From Cytidiella melzeri (Eukaryota; Basidiomycota; Agaricomycetes; Polyporales; Irpicaceae), in the NCBI GenBank assembly GCA_022592445.1, contig JABYQR010000110.1, forward strand, positions 1 through 64,000: 64,000 bases of DNA. Reading direction: 5' to 3'. The translations under genes and the position numbers were made by a program. The notes beneath the pieces are model-generated. The model was given only the letters and a program-made list of their open reading frames with translations. It ran no database searches and had not been told where the DNA came from. Shown here one piece after another: positions 1-10,032 of this stretch (positions are counted from its first letter, which is position 1; every line of letters begins with the position of its first letter).

Positions 1-898
1 CCAGGCAAAGCAGAAGCTGAGCTTGCAAACATGTCACACGTAGGCCTCATTGATGCTGTTGTCAGTGACAACAGCAACATTCTTGTGTTTGGCGCCATGT
101 AAATCATCCGCAAGTAAGTGCTCTGTTGTGTGTTGTGTCACATGACTAATTGTTGAGCGTAGCACAACCTTTGCAGACAAGGTTGTCAAATACTACTTCA
201 AGCACAGCCTCGCTGGTATGCAGCCGGTTGGGTTGTCATGTGCCTCCTTTGTCCTGGTAGCTGTTCTCTGTAGAGGTAACTACAACACAATTAGGCTTTC
301 CAGCTGTGGTACTACAGCAACATATGGTCAGGCCGGCTACCACTTAGGAGAGGACCTGTGCTACGTAGTTGCCCATCTGCAGGGTGAAGACCTTGCAGCC
401 TTCCTTGTCACTTGGAAGAAGAAACTACCACAATGCTTGTCAGAGGACCCTAACGGATATATAGGTTGCCAACACCTTGCTCTAGTCAAAGCAATACCTG
501 CATTGTTTCCCGATATGGCTGTAGTTTGCCTCTACATCAACCCCGTTGTATCTGACCTCAGTGCCACCACTCACGCAGCAGAATTCTGTCTGCCTGACAT
601 CTCCAGCATTGCACAGCTATGTGAAACAAAGTTTACGTAGCACTCAAAGGCATGTATTGCCAACAAGTTTTGCTCCAACCTGAGGCCATGGCCAGGAATA
701 GTCACACGCATACTCATGAACGAGGTGTTGTGTTGCAATGGCATTCACAACAACAAGACCTTCAGTGACCTGCTTACCTTGGAAGTACAGTCTACACAAT
801 GTGAAAACAATGTGAGCCTGCATGTCAATGCCAGTGTCACAGATTGTCAATGTTTCTACAAGACTTGCCTTACCAGGCAACAGTATTATTGGAAATAA
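1..898 (+). pseudogene. Decayed GEN1/XPG-type structure-specific nuclease fragment
   Basis: The first 100 bases translate to an XPG-I-like segment containing PGKAEAELANM and VVSDNSNILVFGAM. It runs into a TAA at 101-103 and then a donor-like GTAAGTG. After a possible intron the frame resumes around 218-640 (LRxNYN, SSCGTTATYG, GEDLxAFLVTWKK, INPV), which resembles the segment after the XPG-I motif in Holliday-junction resolvases of the GEN1/Yen1 type in agaricomycetes. A stop follows near 640, and weak similarity (WPGIVTRILMNEVL) continues to about 898. Family knowledge: these enzymes cut branched DNA and need acidic residues. Here the usual PGE-A-E reads PGK, and the DDSD-like motif reads DNSN, so key acids are lost as well as the frame. 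The gene is also cut by the window edge. I infer a dead member of a family that is often amplified in agaricomycetes. The family assignment rests on motif memory. Confidence 0.62.
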
Positions 899-1265
899 TT
901 AGGTGCTTATCCAGTGCTTATCCGGCGTCTATTTAGGCGCTTATCAGGCACTTGTTTCAGTGCTTATTTCAGCGCTAATCAATTGATGCGCTGATGCGCC
1001 ATCTGTCTCTGATGCGCTGATGTGCTTCTTTTCTTATCTGTGTATCACATGATAGAACTCTCTGGAACCTGGTGGAACATACTGGAACTATGATGTCATA
1101 GTATAGAACATTCCATTAGATGATGTCATAGTTCTTAGAACCTTCTGGAAAAGTCTAGCCTTGTCTTAGAACAAGCGAGAACAAGTCTAGCCTTGGGACT
1201 GGGTCATGGGGTCAGGTCATGGGGACAATTGCTATTGGTTGATTATTGAAGTGGCACCACTAGGG
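899..1265. repeat. Gene-free stretch with short degenerate repeats
   Basis: No coding sequence is visible. From about 903 to 990 the motif GTGCTTATC recurs in imperfect form about six times at 12-20-base spacing, followed by two copies of a GATGCGCTGATG-like word. At about 1150-1200 the phrase AGTCTAGCCTTG occurs twice, and ATGATGTCATAG occurs twice near 1091 and 1120. It separates the nuclease relic from the palindrome. Confidence 0.5.
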
Positions 1266-1778
1266 CATAGGGCATGCTCAGCTACACGAGTTGCACAAAA
1301 ATCTAGCCCAGTGAATACCAAGTTAGTATTGGGTAGTACCAGTGATGTAGTATGACAGAGTTTTTCCCAGTGAATACCAAGAGGCTGAGAGCTAGGAGCA
1401 CACATGCAGCATCTTCCAAGACTTCACAACATGCATACAGACCACACCTGGCAAGAAGCTGTGTCAAAGAAAGAACAATAGAATTACCTTGAGGAGAACA
1501 ATGAGTGCTGTCTAGGCTGTGCCAAGACCTTCAATCTAGCTATAAAATACACATCTTTGTATTCTGTCTCACACACGTGAGAACAGTCTAACTATATGGG
1601 GAACAAACACCAGCAGACAATAGGAGTCATATTGATGGTAGTAGTGATGATGTCTAAATACAAGCTATGGGCTGAGACATGTAGTGGTTGCCATGTGGTT
1701 TAACCTGAACTGAGCTTGAGTATTATTGAATTGTGTTTTGTCTTGGCATCTAAGCAAGACTGCTAGGTGCTATGGACA
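1266..1778 (-). repeat. Left LTR relic, outer left arm of the palindrome
   Basis: This segment is the reverse complement of the right-hand relic at 14,835 onwards. It also matches, with many changes, the LTRs of the resident gypsy element: the block CAGCCCATAGCT, the AGATGCTGCATG block and TAGTATTGGGTAGTACC-type ends are shared. Reading on the minus strand it begins TGTCC at 1778 and can be followed to about 1266, where similarity to the right relic stops. The TATATAAG of the intact LTR is replaced by a TCTTGGAAG-like sequence. I infer a solo LTR of an older, related family that now forms the end of an inverted repeat. Confidence 0.72.
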
Positions 1779-1830
1779 CTACATGTTTCAACAAGTGAGA
1801 GGGGAATCTAAAACTCAAAAAAACCATGTA

Positions 1831-1835
1831 TCTAA
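1831..1835. repeat. Left target-site duplication of the gypsy element (TCTAA)
   Basis: The five bases before the 5' LTR are TCTAA, and the five after the 3' LTR (9657-9661) are TCTAC. The uninterrupted right arm has the complement of TCTAC at 14,779-14,783. The last base of the left copy has therefore changed since insertion. A 5-base duplication is normal for Ty3/gypsy integrases. Confidence 0.85.
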
Positions 1836-2593
1836 TGTCATGGATGGCCTGACTAGCCCTTAATTTTCGCAATTTACCTCTTGTTTTTATTTGTAAAACT
1901 CCGGGCTACAACCTAGTTTCAATTCTCTTTGCATAAACTCCTTTGCACGTCTATTAAGCACCCGTATCACGTGGCTTAGATGCTCCACATGGTCACATTA
2001 CTTGCTACTACGTCACACTGGCATGTGACTTAGCTTAAGTAAGACCACATGGCTACAAGCACATGGCTCAGCCCATAGCTAGGGTTTGACATCATAGATA
2101 CTGTCCACATGGGCTCCTTATTGTTCTTTCCTTATTGTTCTCTTTATGGAAGGATGTTCTCACAGGTGTGGGAATGGAATACAATAGTTGGTCTCCTTTT
2201 AGATAGATTCTCTCACGGGTAGAGTTCTTGGCAAGGTCTAGACAATAGCTATTGTTCTCCTTTAGGTAGTTCTTTTGTTCTTTGTTCACATGGCTTCTTG
2301 CAAAGCCTGCCCTCAACATGGTCTGTGCGCAGGTCCCTGAAGTCTATATAAGATGCTGCATGTACGCTCCTAGCCCCCCATCTCGACCTCTTGGTCTTTA
2401 CTGGGCTAGGTAAGCAACCCCCCTCTTGTACTACATAGCTGGTAGTAACAATACTAACTTGGTCTTTACTGGACTAGCTTTCTAAATAAGTTTGATGGCT
2501 GGTGAACGCATTGTGCTTCACGCCTGCCACCACCTCCTCGTTGTCATCCACACCGTGTCCCTGTTTGTCACGTTGAGCCCTGTCTCCGTGTCA
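1836..2593 (+). repeat. 5' LTR of the gypsy element
   Basis: 758 bases, starting TGTCATGG and ending GTGTCA (TG..CA). It matches 8900-9656 almost exactly. A TATATAAG box lies at 2345-2352, so transcription should start shortly downstream. A 75-residue minus-strand ORF in both LTRs is treated as chance. Confidence 0.95.
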
Positions 2594-2738
2594 TTAGGTC
2601 GAGATCGTTGTGTAAACCCTGGGTCCCCCACTCCCACCGTTTTAAAAAGTTTATTCCTGTTTGACGAGTACGTCTCCGGTCTTTCCATACCGTTGAGCTA
2701 CTACTTACGTCGTCCATTTCTACCCCCTGCGTTGTTCA

Positions 2739-4964
2739 GTGCCTAAGGACACGCGCACCCGTTTTTCCAAGGACCTCTCTACGAACGAGCCTCAGCTCAA
2801 GAGGTGCCTCCCCCCATCTTTCCTCGACGCTCTCGCTGCCAAGCGTAAGAGCGGTCAACCTCATCACTGGTCTGACAAAGACCTCGTCAACGTCGCGAAG
2901 TACGTATCAAAGAAGCCGCCTGTCAAAGGCATCACCCTCACCGTCCCCTCTTACAAGGAAAATTGACAACTTCGCGCTTCTGCCCGAGCATACGGAGAAC
3001 GTGTAGCCGAGGAACGTGCTCGAACTCTTGCTGAGCAACAGACTCACAAGCCAACTCTCGCTGAGCGACTTGCCAAACTTCCTCCGCCCACTCCCGCTCC
3101 CACTGCACCCAAACCGGTACTGATAGACTTCAAGAAGTTATCACCGGTTGACCTCATCGGCATCTTCAGGCCGAAGCTTACCGCTGTCCGTACCCGCTTG
3201 CAAGCTCTAACAGAGCTACAAGAACTTCTCAACTGCGCAGACCCCGACCATTGTCGCGCACTACTCCACCTCGTCAACAAAGTCAATCGCTTCCTTAACC
3301 GACTTGACGAGCTCGCACCTGTCACAGCCGACCGCGAGTGGCAACTCCTAGACTGGGGTTGCAAAGCAATTGGGAAGGTCTCGTTTAAGCAGCTTCGCAA
3401 GAACTATAGCAAAGTTCTTGCGCAACTTAACGTAGTTAATAACGATAGCTACTTCGAGTGGATCTAGACAGTCCACAGTTTGTTGCCCACCACGTCTTGT
3501 AATAATTGCATACATTTCTTCGACTCAAACACAGTCACCGACGACCACTTCTACGGAGGTCTCTTCTACGAGTGTGACGACCAACCTTGTCCAAATCGAT
3601 ACACTCAAGCAGACCCAACAGAAGCAGTCAACAGCGAGTACTACTCTGAGCACCACCAGACTCCGAACGAAGAAAATCTCCTCCTCATCACCAAAGACGA
3701 CATGGATCCCAACCAGCCTGCCGCCCCTGCTGCCCCAGCTGCCCCAGTCGCCAACCTGAGCCAGCAAGACGTTCTAAATATGTTGGGCGTCCTGACACAA
3801 AGGATGGTTGACCTTACCAATCAGGTGGCTGCACTTGCCGCCGCACAGACGCCAGCGGTTGCCGCTGCTACACACACTTCTCGGGAGAGAAGTATTGTTG
3901 AGAAGCCAGTCTCCTTCAAGGGGAAAACATCATCGGAAGCCAGGCTCTTCCGTCACGCTTTTATCGTCTGGGCCCAGAACCAGGGCAAGGCGTTCTTTCA
4001 ACAGGACACGCAAGGCCAGGTCCGGGTGGACAACAATGGTGCAATGATCTTTGATCCGCACAAACTCATCACCAGCGCCCTGTCATTCATGCAGGACAAC
4101 GCTGCCGACTGGGCTCGCCCTCATATTGAGGAGTTGGCCAGTAGCAAACCAGCTTTTGGCAACAGCTGGGATACGTTTATCGAGGCTTTCAAAGCCAAAT
4201 TTGAGCCCATTGACGCGGTCATGGAGGCCAAAACTAAGGTTACCGGCATGAAGCAGGGTAACAAGACGTTTGCCGCCCACATCTCAGAGTTCGAGACCTG
4301 GGCCCCTCGCACTGGCTGGAGCCAGCAGGATCTTTTCGACCGTCTCAAGTCGAGCTTGAGTACGGAATACCTTCAGCGTGTCTCATACTTCCAGACCCGC
4401 GCCACAACCTACGATGCACTGAAGGACCAGTGCAAGGCAGTAGACGCTCAGCTAGCGGATCTACGCAACAGTACTGGGAAGGTCATGGTAGACAGTTCCT
4501 CGGGACATGGCAAGTCCCACCAGCAAGCGTTCCGTGATCCCAATGCAATGGAGATCGACGCATCCCGTTTCTCCGCCTCGTTTGACTCGCTCTTTGCGGG
4601 TCTGGGCAAACAGGAGATCTTCCAGAAATGGAAGAAGGAGATGAGCAAGCGCTGCTCGGTTTGTGGATCCGAGAACCACAAGAAAAGGGACTCGAAGCAC
4701 CCTGATGACCCGGTTTGCAACCACTGCGGTGGTACCGGTCACTGGGGGGCGGTTTGCCTGAAAAGGCTTCAAGGCGTCCCTAAGGGACAAAAAGTCGCTG
4801 CAACCTCGTCGCCTCGTCGACCGCTACTACTGCAGCCAAGCAAGATGCGTCCAACGACAAGGATGCTAAGATTGCTGCGCTCAAGGACATGCTGGACATC
4901 CAGAAGAAGCAAATGGATGAAATGGCTGCCAAAATCAACGCGGTTTTTTGAAGCGGACTCGTGA
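2739..4964 (+). pseudogene. Broken gag region with an upstream extra segment
   Basis: One frame is open from 2739 to 4964 apart from TGA at 2964-2966 and TAG at 3465-3467. The first segment (2739-3467) is lysine/arginine-rich and I do not recognise it. The second part, probably beginning at the ATG opening MDPNQPAAPAAP near 3703, is a typical Ty3 Gag. It has a capsid-like helical region and near 4720-4760 a CX2CX4HX4C zinc knuckle (CNHCGGTGHWGAVC), preceded by a degenerate knuckle lacking its last Cys. About 4,800-4,820 the frame slips: the natural end, with a KDMLDIQKKQMDEM-like helix, continues in another frame to a TGA at 4949-4951. Gag would form the particle and bind RNA. This copy is damaged. 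Confidence 0.85.
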
Positions 4965-5089
4965 CACAGCCGCAGCTGCGAGTCCCCCTGATACCCTATC
5001 CTTGTCTCCTTTGTCGTCTTCCTCGTCTTCTGCCTCGTGTACCATAGCAACTCCGTGCCCGTCGTCTACTGTCTCTGCATGTACTATAT

Positions 5090-8000
5090 ATCTTTAGACC
5101 GGTTATCGTCCCATTTCCGAAACATGTACTAGTAAAAGGTCTGAATAGAAGCATTCGCATTCCTGCCATGATCGATTCAGGAGCTACAGCTTTATTCATC
5201 AGTCATCAGTTCGTCAAGAAGCATAAGATTATTCAGCACCCGCTCGAAAGGGTTATCTCATTGCATAACATTGACGGAACTAAGAATAAAGCGGCGGATT
5301 AACGCACTTCGTTCGCCTTACACTTACAGTTGGAGATCACACGGAAAAGGCAGAGTTTCTCGTCACGGACTTAGGTCCAGAAGACGTCATTCTTGGGCTA
5401 CCATGGCTCAAGCGCGTAAACCCTACCGTTAACTGGGAAAAAGGAGAAATGACAATTCCGAGCGGCTCGGAAGAATCTCCTGACAACCTTTCCAGAAGGT
5501 TGATGGTAATCGCAAAGAACGTAGGCAGTGGGTCAAAGCCGGATTATCCAAGACACCACTGACGAAGTCTGGTGTATGGCCGGCTTCACCTACTCTACCA
5601 AGCTTGCTGCCGAAGCAAACGAAGCTAAAGCTCAGCGCTCCTTCGAAGACATTGTTCCATCAGAGTATCACAGACACGCTAAAGTCTTCTCTGAGGAAGA
5701 ATCTAATCGGCTACCCCAGCATCAGCCCTGGGACCATTCGATTGATCTCAAACCAGACGCTCCTGAGACCATCAAATCGAAAGTTTATCCTATGCCCCTG
5801 AACGAACAAGCCGAGCTTGACAAGTTCATTCAGGAGAACCTAGCAAAAGGTTACATCACGCCTTCTAAGTCTCCATGGCTTCTCCAGTCTTCTTCATCAA
5901 AAAGAAGGATAACAAACTCCGACTTATTCAGGACTATCGAAAACTCAACGACATCACTGTAAAGAACCGTTACCCTCTACCGCTTGCCACCGACATCATC
6001 AACAAGCTCAAAGGTGCAAAAATCTTCACCAAGTTCGATGTTCGTTGGGGATATCACAATGTCCGCATCAAAGAAGGAGACGAGTACAAAGCGGCGTTCG
6101 TTACCAACCGAGGACTCTTCGAACCTAAAGTCATGTTCTTTGGTCTTACGAACTCACCTGCTACCTTCCAAGCTCTGATGGACAACATCTTGCTGACCTC
6201 GTCCCGAGGGCAAGGTGGCTGTCTATCTAGATGACATCCTGATCTGGAGCAACAACCTGACAGAGCACCGCAAGGTTGTTCATGAAGTCCTTGAGCGACT
6301 TCAGCAGCACGATCTGTATCTTCGTCCGGAAAAGTGCGAGTTTGAGAAATCTGAGATCGAGTACCTCGGGTTAATCATTCGCGCCGGCGAAGTAGCTATG
6401 GACCCTGTCAAAGTCCAAGCAGTTTCTACGTGGCCCACACCCAAGAACCTCAAAGAAGTCAGAGGATTCATCGGGTTTGCCAACTTCTACCGTCGCTTCA
6501 TTCAAGACTTCTCAAAGCACGCACGGCCTCTACACGACCTGACTAAGAAGGACGTACCGTTCGTCTGGGGTCCAGCACAGCAGACTGCCTTCACGCTGCT
6601 AAAGAAGGCCTTTACCACTAAGCCTATCTTGGCAGTCTGGGACCCTGAACTCCCTACACGTCTAGAAGTCGATGCTTCGGGCTATGCGACCGGTGGAATC
6701 ATCTCCCAGAAATCGAAGGAAGATGGATTCTACCACCCTATTGCCTACCGGTCCGCATCTATGACTGAAGCTGAGCGTAACTACGAAATCTTTGATCGGG
6801 AGATGTTAGCCATCACCGAGGCTCTCAAAGATTGGCGCCACTACCTTGAGGGGCTCAAGGAACCGTTTGAGATCTGGACAGATCACGCGAACCTGCAGTA
6901 CTGGAAAACTGCGCAGCACCTCACTCGACGTCAAGCACGTTGGTCACTACTCTTGGCTGACTTCGACTTGTGTTGGTACACAAGCCTGGCAGTACCATGA
7001 TACACGCTGATCCCCTTTCTCGTCTTCACTCCCACGCTGTCACGGACGAAGAAGACAACAAAGATCAGGTGGTACTAAAACCGGAACACTTCCGGATCCT
7101 CGCTACCAGTGCACTTGCCACGGCTTCTCCACTCGAATCAAAGATCCGAGAATGCACGGAACAAGAAGCAGAAGTTGCACAAGCTCTCGCTACCCTTCGG
7201 AAGAAGGGTCCTCGCAAACTTGTCGGCGGTTTACTTGAATGGGAAGAGAGTGACGGACTCATCTATTACAAGGGAAAACTCTATATCCCTAATAACAAAG
7301 AGCTCCGTTACAAAATTGTCAAATCTTGCCATGACACACCCGCGGCTGGTCATCCGGGCAAACACGGCACCATAGAACTAGTCTCACGACACTATTGGTG
7401 GCCAAAGATGAATGCCTTCATCGAGACTTACGTACTAGGTTGTGATCGCTGCCAACGCTACAAGTCAGCTCCACACCCTAAAGCAGTACTACAGCCTCAG
7501 GAAACTCCGGCCGGACCTTGGGAACATGTCGGAGTAGATCTCATCACTCAGCTGCCACCCTCTAAGGGATTTGATTCGATCGCGGTCTACGTCGACCATT
7601 ACTCCGATCAAACGCACATCATCCCTACCACCACTAAGGTTAACGCTGAGGGGATTGCCGATCTACATTACAAAGAAGTATTCCGACTTCACGGCATTCC
7701 AAGAAGGTGTTCTCTGACCGAGGACCCCAGTTTGCAGCGCGCTTCATGCGTGCTCTCTATCACCGCTTAGGCATAGAGACTGGTTTTACAACCGCCTATC
7801 ATCCGCAAGGAAATGGCAAGGTCGAACGCAAAAACCAGGATATCGAACAGTACCTGCGTCTATTCTGTCAGCAACGACAAGACGACTGGGTCGATCATCT
7901 GCCGGCGGCTGAGTTTGCACTCAACTTGCGAGTACATGCGGGTAATTCACAAACACCGTTTGAGGTCATCTATGGATATCGCCCCGACTTCACCATACCA

Positions 8001-8741
8001 GTTGGCAAGCGAAGCAATATCCCTTCACTCGATGAGCGCCTTGATAACATGGCTCGAGTACGCAAGGAGACCGAAGCAGCTCTTCGTCTAAGCAAAGAAA
8101 AGATGAAGCAACTCTACGAGTCTGAGAAGCTCTCCACACGTCTTCCAAGTAGGGGACATGGTCTGGCTAACGCTAAGAACGTCCAGATTCACCAGGCTAC
8201 CCCTAAACTCGGTCCTCGACAACTCGGCCCGTACAAGGTCATCGAACGCATTGGCGATCTCGATTACAAACTCGATCTACCCAGCTATCTCCGAATCCAC
8301 CCCGTCTTCCATATCAACCGTCTAAGTCCCTGGCACGACAACGGCAAAGACGTACCTCCACCTCCTGATCCTATTGTTATAGAAGGAGAAGAACAGTACG
8401 TCGTCGAAAAGGTGCTAGACAGCAGACTACACGGACGTTGGAAGAAATTGCAATTCCTTGTCAAATGGGAAGGGTATTCAGACGGACACAATAGCTGGGA
8501 ACCAGTAGAAAACCTCGAGAATAGTCAAGAAGCAATTGACGACTTCTACAAAGCAAACCCCGGAGCGCCCCGGGTCATCAAAGCTTCACTCTTCGCGGAT
8601 CTCTGCTCGCATTTTGGGAATTCAATACCCAGACCAACCCCGCTTTCCTTCGCACGATCTATCCATCTACATACAATATTAGCTGGGATGAAGGCAAACA
8701 CATCGGTCTGGATATCTCAAGAACATCACACTGACGGGTAA
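5090..8741 (+). pseudogene. Broken pol: protease, RT, RNase H, integrase, chromodomain
   Basis: Domains are clear but lie in shifting frames. Protease active site DSGAT is near 5174-5188, with a following ILGLPWL motif. RT spans about 5,700-6,450 with YLDD near 6222-6232. RNase H is at about 6,600-6,950. The integrase zinc segment (H..H..CDRCQ) is at 7,330-7,460. The integrase core acids fall near 7,535, 7,712 and 7,830. A chromodomain with the KWEGY motif is at about 8,394-8,560. Frame breaks occur near 5,298, 5,500-5,540, 5,870, 6,205, 6,985, 7,705, and twice around 8,130-8,170 where they compensate. Known role: processing, reverse transcription and integration, with the chromodomain steering insertion to methylated histone H3K9 chromatin. 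It cannot encode one polyprotein as assembled. Confidence 0.92.
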
Positions 8742-8886
8742 TGTCGAGTCAACGACACCAGAAGGGGAGAAACTTCCTAGCATTCTTCTGACTAGACAAT
8801 CGGGGCAATTCTGCTGAATCCCTGTAGACGGGTAGAAGACCTCTATTACCACAGCACAGTGATGCTTCGCGAGGACGCTTGATTTT

Positions 8887-8899
8887 AGGAGGGGGGTAA
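8887..8899 (+). other. Polypurine tract before the 3' LTR
   Basis: AGGAGGGGGGTAA lies immediately before the TG of the 3' LTR, where plus-strand DNA synthesis is primed in Ty3-type elements. Confidence 0.85.
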
Positions 8900-9656
8900 T
8901 GTCATGGATGGCCTGACTAGCCCTCAATTTTTGCAATTTATTTCTTGTTTTTATCTGTAAAACTCCGGGCTACAACCTAGTTTCAATTCTCTTTGCATAA
9001 ACTCCTTTGCACGTCTATTAAGCACCCGTATCACGTGGCTTAGACGCTCCACACGGTCACATTACTTGCTACTACGTCACACTGGCATGTGACTTAGCTT
9101 AAGTAAGACCACATGGCTACAAGCACATGGCTCAGCCCATAGCTAGGGTTTGACATCATAGATACTGTCCACATGGGCTCCTTATTGTTCTTTCCTTATT
9201 GTTCTCTTTATGGAAGGATGTTCTCACAGGTGTGGGAATGGAATACAATAGTTGGTCTCCTTTTAGATAGATTCTCTCACGGGTAGAGTTCTTGGCAAGG
9301 TCTAGACAATAGCTATTGTTCTCCTTTAGGTAGTTCTTTTGTTCTTTGTTCACATGGCTTCTTGCAAAGCCTGCCCTCAACATGGTCTGTGCGCAGGTCC
9401 CTGAAGTCTATATAAGATGCTGCATGTACGCTCCTAGCCCCCCATCTCGACCTCTTGGTCTTTACTGGGCTAGGTAAGCAACCCCCTCTTGTACTACATA
9501 GCTGGTAGTAACAATACTAACTTGGTCTTTACTGGACTAGCTTTCTAAATAAGTTTGATGGCTGGTGAACGCATTGTGCTTCACGCCTGCCACCACCTCC
9601 TCGTTGTCATCCACACCGTGTCCCTGTTTGTCACGTTGAGCCCTGTCTCCGTGTCA
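8900..9656 (+). repeat. 3' LTR of the gypsy element
   Basis: 757 bases, TGTCATGG...GTGTCA, nearly identical to the 5' LTR. Its TATATAAG (9409-9416) points rightwards into the palindrome, so read-through from this LTR would transcribe the left arm, the spacer and then the right arm. Confidence 0.95.
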
Positions 9657-10032
9657 TCTACAGCTGGGTAGTCTTTGAAATACATACACCACTGTGCAAT
9701 ACTATTAGTTCACTAGTGTTATCAGAGCTGGCAAGCAACAAGTACAATTACTGAAGAATAAATAAGGATTGTTCCACTGCATACCAGCACATTGATGCTT
9801 TTTTTCAGATATAACCCTCTTGTTGCCCAAAGCATGGAAACCTGATGGAAAATACAAACACCCATGATTCTAATATCAAAGCAATGAATACAGTTGATGG
9901 AGCACAGATAAATACATACTATACACCATTGGTTGCACATGAACAAGATTTTGTCAAATCTTAGTCAGGCCCTGAAATATGTTGACATGTTTGAGACATG
10001 TACAGCAATCTACAAATATTGATATGAGAAAA
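9657..10032. repeat. Diverged outer part of left palindrome arm
   Basis: This is the reverse complement of the region from 14,282 to about 14,783, but with many substitutions. It also lacks about 130 bases that are present in the right arm at roughly 14,370-14,510. It begins with the right target-site copy TCTAC (9657-9661), and the original left arm continues across the gypsy insertion at 1835. No coding potential. Confidence 0.85.

Larger units (their letters stand above)
1836..9656 (+). mobile_element. Ty3/gypsy chromovirus with two near-identical LTRs, coding part broken
   Basis: A 7.8-kb LTR retrotransposon on the plus strand: 5' LTR, a gag region with a zinc knuckle, then protease, reverse transcriptase, RNase H, integrase and a C-terminal chromodomain, a polypurine tract and the 3' LTR, flanked by a 5-base target duplication. 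The order PR-RT-RH-IN with an integrase chromodomain identifies the chromovirus lineage. The LTRs differ by about seven transitions, all within their first ~235 bases, plus one base in a C run. By contrast the coding part carries about ten frame breaks. It sits inside the left outer arm of the palindrome, and the matching right arm is empty. I see no convincing primer-binding site just after 2593. Not autonomous as assembled. Confidence 0.95.

Noticed and set aside
2092..2319. 75-codon minus-strand frame repeated in both LTRs (also 9,156-9,383)
   Set aside because: Identical only because the LTRs are; it overlaps the promoter region and shows no protein features.
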